Shown piece by piece: positions 61,093 through 64,000 of a stretch of 64,000 nucleotides of DNA (position 1 is its first letter; each line of letters begins with the position of its first letter). The position numbers and the translations under genes are program-made. Below the pieces are notes generated by a model. That model had not been told where the DNA came from and searched no databases. It saw only the letters and a list, made by a program, of their open reading frames with translations. Source of the stretch: Rhodobiaceae bacterium UBA7804. GTDB taxonomy: Bacteria > Pseudomonadota > Alphaproteobacteria > Parvibaculales > Parvibaculaceae. The DNA lies in assembly GCA_002480495.1 (NCBI GenBank), contig DLCG01000008.1, positions 614,749-678,748 of the forward strand, given 5' to 3'.

Positions 61093-62601
61093 CTACTTAT
61101 ACAGGTATCGCGCCTCGATATGGGCCCTGAAGGCGACCGTGCCGAGCGGCTCCCCCGTTGCCTCCTGGATGATCTCGTCGGGCGTCCGGCTCGCCCCTTT
61201 CCCATGCACATGGGTCCGCACGAAGCCGAGCAGCGGCGTGAAATCGCCCTCGCCAAGCGCCTCTTCGAGGCCATCATGCTCCCGCTTCGCGGCAGCGAAG
61301 AGCTGCGCGGCGGCGAGCGCGCCAAGCGTATAGGTCGGAAAATAGCCGAACGAGCCCGACGGCCAGTGAATGTCCTGCATGCAGCCCGTCGCATCGTCCG
61401 GCGGCACGATGCCGAGGCTCTTCTCCATGCCCTCGTTCCACGCGGCGGGCAGGTCCGCCGCCTTCAACTCGCCCGCGATCATCGCGCGCTCCAGCCGGTA
61501 GCGCAGCATCACATGGAGCGGATAGCTCACCTCGTCCGCCTGCACGCGGATGAAGCCCGGTGCGACTTTCCTGTAGTGGCGGAGAATGTTCTCCGGTTCC
61601 CAGGCCGCGCCTTCGCCGCCGAAGCCCGCCTTGAGGCGCGGCGCGAGGAAGCGGATGAAGCTCTCCGTCCGGGCCGCCTGCATCTCGAAAAGAAGCGACT
61701 GGCTTTCATGGATGGTCATGCCGCGCGCGCGGCCGACAGGCTGGCTCCGCCATTCCGCCGGAAGCCCGCGCTCATAGAGCGAATGCCCCGTCTCGTGGAT
61801 CACCGCCATCAGGCTTTCGGTGAAGTCCGCCTCGTCGTAGCGCGTGGTGATGCGGCTGTCGTCCGGCACGCCGCCGGTAAAGGGATGATGGCTCACATCG
61901 AGCCTGCCATGCGCGAAGTCGAAGCCGATGAGGCCCATCACCTCGCGGCCGATCCGCTCCTGAAGCGCGACGGGAAAAGGTCCCTCGATCGGAAGCCGGG
62001 CCGGCCCCTTCGCCTGATGTTCCATCACCTCGCGCAGCAGCCCCGGCAGGAAGCTCTCCAGATCGGCAAAGAGCGCGTCGATATCGGCCGAGCGGCGCCC
62101 CGGATCGTAGCCGTCGAGCAGCGCGTCGTAATGCGAGAGGCCGAAGGCATCGGCCTTCGCCGCCGCCTGTTCGCGCACCAGTTCGATCAGCCTGTCGAGT
62201 TCGGGCGCGAGGCTCGCATAGTCGTTCTGCGCCCTCGCCCTTCGCCAGACCATCTCCGTGTGAGACTTCTGCCGCGACAGCCGCGTGACGAGCGTGGCGG
62301 GCGTCGCCGTCGCATGGGCGTGGACGCGCACCATCTCGGAGAGGTTTGCGCGGTCCCATTCCCCAAGCCCGTCCGCCTCATGCGCGGCTTCGAGAAGCTC
62401 CGCCACTTCCGGCGCGGTCAGCGTTTCATGCGCGATGAGCGACAGCGCCGCCTGCTGTTCGGCGCGCGCCCCGGCGCCGCCTTCCGGCATCATGGTCGCA
62501 CGGTCCCAATGCAGCACGGCCTGCGCGCCGTAAAGCGCCGAAAGCCGCTCGAAGCGGCTCTTCAATGCGTCATAGGCCGCCGTCGAGTTGCGTTCGCTCA
62601 T
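61093..62601 (-). CDS. M32 family metallocarboxypeptidase (Taq type)
   Basis: This zinc carboxypeptidase has about 502 residues, with HETGH at 269-273 and the downstream HESQSLLFE with the third metal ligand. The motifs DVSHHPFTGG and FGYFPTYTLGALAA are family-specific. It removes C-terminal residues from peptides in the cytoplasm. It starts at ATG 62601, overlapping the surf1 stop by 4 bp; the long open frame further upstream crosses surf1 and is not coding. Confidence 0.95.
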   Translation of the reverse strand: MSERNSTAAYDALKSRFERLSALYGAQAVLHWDRATMMPEGGAGARAEQQAALSLIAHETLTAPEVAELLEAAHEADGLGEWDRANLSEMVRVHAHATATPATLVTRLSRQKSHTEMVWRRARAQNDYASLAPELDRLIELVREQAAAKADAFGLSHYDALLDGYDPGRRSADIDALFADLESFLPGLLREVMEHQAKGPARLPIEGPFPVALQERIGREVMGLIGFDFAHGRLDVSHHPFTGGVPDDSRITTRYDEADFTESLMAVIHETGHSLYERGLPAEWRSQPVGRARGMTIHESQSLLFEMQAARTESFIRFLAPRLKAGFGGEGAAWEPENILRHYRKVAPGFIRVQADEVSYPLHVMLRYRLERAMIAGELKAADLPAAWNEGMEKSLGIVPPDDATGCMQDIHWPSGSFGYFPTYTLGALAAAQLFAAAKREHDGLEEALGEGDFTPLLGFVRTHVHGKGASRTPDEIIQEATGEPLGTVAFRAHIEARYLYK

Positions 62602-63332
62602 GCCTTCTTCCGCTCCCGTCCGATCCGTCCGTTCGACCTGTGATAGGCAATGTAGATGACCGCCAGCACGCCCGCGAGGCCGAACCAGGTCAGCGCATAG
62701 TCGAGATGGTTGTTCGGAATGTCGACGCGGGTGCCCTTCGGTTTCGGCCACTCGCCGGGGAAGCTTCCCCTCTCCGCCTCGACGATGAAAGGCGCGGGTT
62801 TCATGCCGTCGAGCGCAGCGCCCATCCTGGCGGGGTCGCGCACCATCCAGACATTCTTCTGCGTATCGTCCTGCCCGTCGAAGGGGCCGCGCCGTTGCGG
62901 CGCGCGCAGCACGCCCGTGAAGCTCACCTCGCCTTCGGGCACGCCGCCATGCGCCTCCTTCAGCGCGGCGGGCACGAAGCCGCGATCGACCAGCACCACC
63001 GCTCCTTCGGCGACTTCGAGTGGCGAGACAATGCCATATCCGGCCGCGCCGCCCTCGTCTTGGGTGAAGTGATGGAATTCGCGCGAAAGAAAACGCCCCG
63101 TCAGCTTCACGCGCCGGTATTCCTCCGCTTCGGCGTCGAACGCGTCCCATGTGCCGGGCGCGGGCATCGGCGCCGCCTCGCCATTAAGCCTTGTATCGAT
63201 CCGCTGGAGCAAAGCCTCCTTCCACTGCAGCCGCTCCACCTGCCACAGCCCAAGCCCGATCAGCACGGGCAGCGCCGCGAGCGTCATGACCGTCGGCCAG
63301 AGCATCGGACGGAAGAAGCGGTTGTTTCTCAT
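62598..63332 (-). CDS. surf1: SURF1 family cytochrome oxidase assembly protein
   Basis: SURF1 helps insert heme a into cytochrome c oxidase. The 244-residue protein has two TM helices, one near the N-terminus (PTVMTLAALPVLIGLGLW) and one near the C-terminus (LTWFGLAGVLAVIYIAYH), around a periplasmic domain with VLVDRGFVP and NNHLDYALTWF. The N-terminal helix is followed by GLWQVERLQWK, a SURF1 hallmark. It overlaps both the DUF983 gene upstream and the M32 gene downstream by 4 bp. Confidence 0.95.
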   Translation of the reverse strand: MRNNRFFRPMLWPTVMTLAALPVLIGLGLWQVERLQWKEALLQRIDTRLNGEAAPMPAPGTWDAFDAEAEEYRRVKLTGRFLSREFHHFTQDEGGAAGYGIVSPLEVAEGAVVLVDRGFVPAALKEAHGGVPEGEVSFTGVLRAPQRRGPFDGQDDTQKNVWMVRDPARMGAALDGMKPAPFIVEAERGSFPGEWPKPKGTRVDIPNNHLDYALTWFGLAGVLAVIYIAYHRSNGRIGRERKKA

Positions 63333-63703
63333 TTCTCCAAACGTCCTTCTTCCGCCTTGTGCCGGAATTGCTGCGCGACGAGCCAGCCTTTCAGCGGCCG
63401 GATGAGACCGATCGTGAGCGCGAGCGTGAGCGGAATCCACAACACCGCATGAACCCAGTAGGGCGGCGACCAGGTGAACTCCACCCAGAGCACGAGGCCG
63501 ACGATCACGAAGCCCGCGATCATCATGATGAAGACCGCCGGCCCGTCGCCCGAATCCGCGAAGGAATAGTCGAGCCCGCAAACCTCGCATCGGGGCGCGA
63601 GATCGAGGAACCCCTTGTAGAGCTTGCCCTTGCCGCAGCGCGGACAGCAGCCTCTCAACCCCACCTCGATGGAGGACGGTGCGCCCTCTCCCGCTTCGCT
63701 CAT
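63329..63703 (-). CDS. DUF983 membrane protein
   Basis: This 124-residue protein has a zinc-ribbon-like cysteine set (RGCCPRCGKGKLYKGFL and CEVCGLDYS) followed by two TM helices. DUF983 proteins occur between ctaE and surf1 in alphaproteobacteria and are presumed to aid oxidase assembly. Here the order and the 4-bp overlap with surf1 are exactly as expected. Confidence 0.92.
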   Translation of the reverse strand: MSEAGEGAPSSIEVGLRGCCPRCGKGKLYKGFLDLAPRCEVCGLDYSFADSGDGPAVFIMMIAGFVIVGLVLWVEFTWSPPYWVHAVLWIPLTLALTIGLIRPLKGWLVAQQFRHKAEEGRLEK

Positions 63704-63782
63704 GCTTCACACTCCCGAAAAGGCCGAGGGCGGGCCGCTTGCGCGCACCCGCCCCCAACAGTTGCTTTCTTCTTCGCCGGTC

Positions 63783-64000
63783 TCAGTGCGCGGCCGGAAC
63801 GGCGCCCGCCGAGCCCCAGATATAGATCGCGAAGAACAAGAACAGCCAGACCACGTCGACGAAGTGCCAGTACCAGGCAGCCGCCTCGAAGCCGAAATGC
63901 TGCTTCGGCGTGAAGTCGCCCTTCACTGCGCGCAGCAGGCAGACGATCAGGAAGATCGTGCCGACGATCACATGGAAGCCGTGGAAGCCGGTCGCCATGA
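63783..64000 (-). CDS. ctaE: Cytochrome c oxidase subunit III (C-terminal part)
   Basis: Only the last 72 residues lie in the window; the gene continues beyond 64000. They contain TM helix 6 (HVIVGTIFLIVCLLR), the conserved FEAAAWYWHFVDVVWLFLFF of TM helix 7 and the C-terminus AVPAAH. The motif WYWHFVDVVW is diagnostic of subunit III of aa3-type oxidases. The DUF983, surf1 and M32 genes follow it downstream. Confidence 0.95.
   Translation of the reverse strand, partial: MATGFHGFHVIVGTIFLIVCLLRAVKGDFTPKQHFGFEAAAWYWHFVDVVWLFLFFAIYIWGSAGAVPAAH

Noticed and set aside
1..64000. tRNA, rRNA, CRISPR arrays, prophage or IS elements
   Set aside because: I looked through the gaps between genes for cloverleaf-like sequences, regularly spaced repeats and transposase or integrase genes and saw none. 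A dedicated tRNA scan would be more reliable than reading by eye.

Overview
The window is a GC-rich chromosome segment of an alphaproteobacterium, most likely in or near the Hyphomicrobiales/Rhizobiales (Parvibaculum-like content is possible, but the genus is a guess). Supporting features are a CcrM-type GANTC methyltransferase next to rnhB, an Fo-only ATP synthase cluster with a b' subunit, ETF-ubiquinone oxidoreductase, the ctaE-DUF983-surf1 order, the glyQS-ppdK order, and split glycine decarboxylase subunits. I found no tRNA, rRNA, CRISPR array, phage module or insertion sequence. About 57 protein genes are supported. The first (cell-wall hydrolase) and last (cytochrome oxidase subunit III) run off the window.

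Layout. 1-9.2 kb (minus strand): a SleB-type hydrolase, ppdK-glyS-glyQ, a small membrane protein, an S49 peptidase, a TrmN6-like methyltransferase and a DUF2007 protein. 9.4-17.9 kb: octaprenyl diphosphate synthase, IspE, a TPR lipoprotein, ETF-QO, a uracil-DNA glycosylase and a soluble lytic transglycosylase. 18-23.4 kb: a TetR regulator divergent from an RND efflux pair, with a perfect palindrome between them. 23.5-28.7 kb: moaB, mscL, a four-gene operon of unknown pathway (cupin, two sugar-transferase-like proteins, a methyltransferase), a radical SAM protein and a GIY-YIG protein. 28.7-38.4 kb: rnhB, ccrM, an AT-rich insert with a TIR-like gene, mutY, a DciA-like protein, a DsbA-like oxidoreductase and smc. 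38.5-41.4 kb: atpI-atpB-atpE-atpF'-atpF. 41.4-44 kb: a dienelactone-hydrolase-like protein, a nucleotidyltransferase and a serine hydrolase. 44-48.9 kb: the glycine cleavage operon gcvT-gcvH-gcvPA-gcvPB behind a tandem glycine riboswitch. 49-54.6 kb: a lipoprotein, ispH-thrB-rnhA, a peroxiredoxin, a DsbD-N-like protein and YqgE. 54.6-64 kb (minus): a membrane GGDEF/EAL protein, GNAT, an M16 protease, thrC, an M32 carboxypeptidase, surf1, DUF983 and ctaE.

Most of this is core housekeeping. Three points stand out. First, the ccrM promoter carries six GANTC sites in 96 bp, two of them inside the predicted -35/-10 region, so CcrM may control itself through methylation. GANTC sites also lie upstream of the DciA-like, dsbA-smc and cell-wall-hydrolase genes, suggesting a cell-cycle theme. 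Second, a winged-helix plus TIR-like protein sits alone in a strongly AT-rich insert between ccrM and mutY and is the best candidate here for an acquired, undescribed defence effector. Third, several RNA-level devices are visible: a tandem glycine riboswitch, an 11-bp hairpin just after atpE, paired hairpins inside the efflux operon, and a possible leaderless ORF that ends on the ispH start codon.
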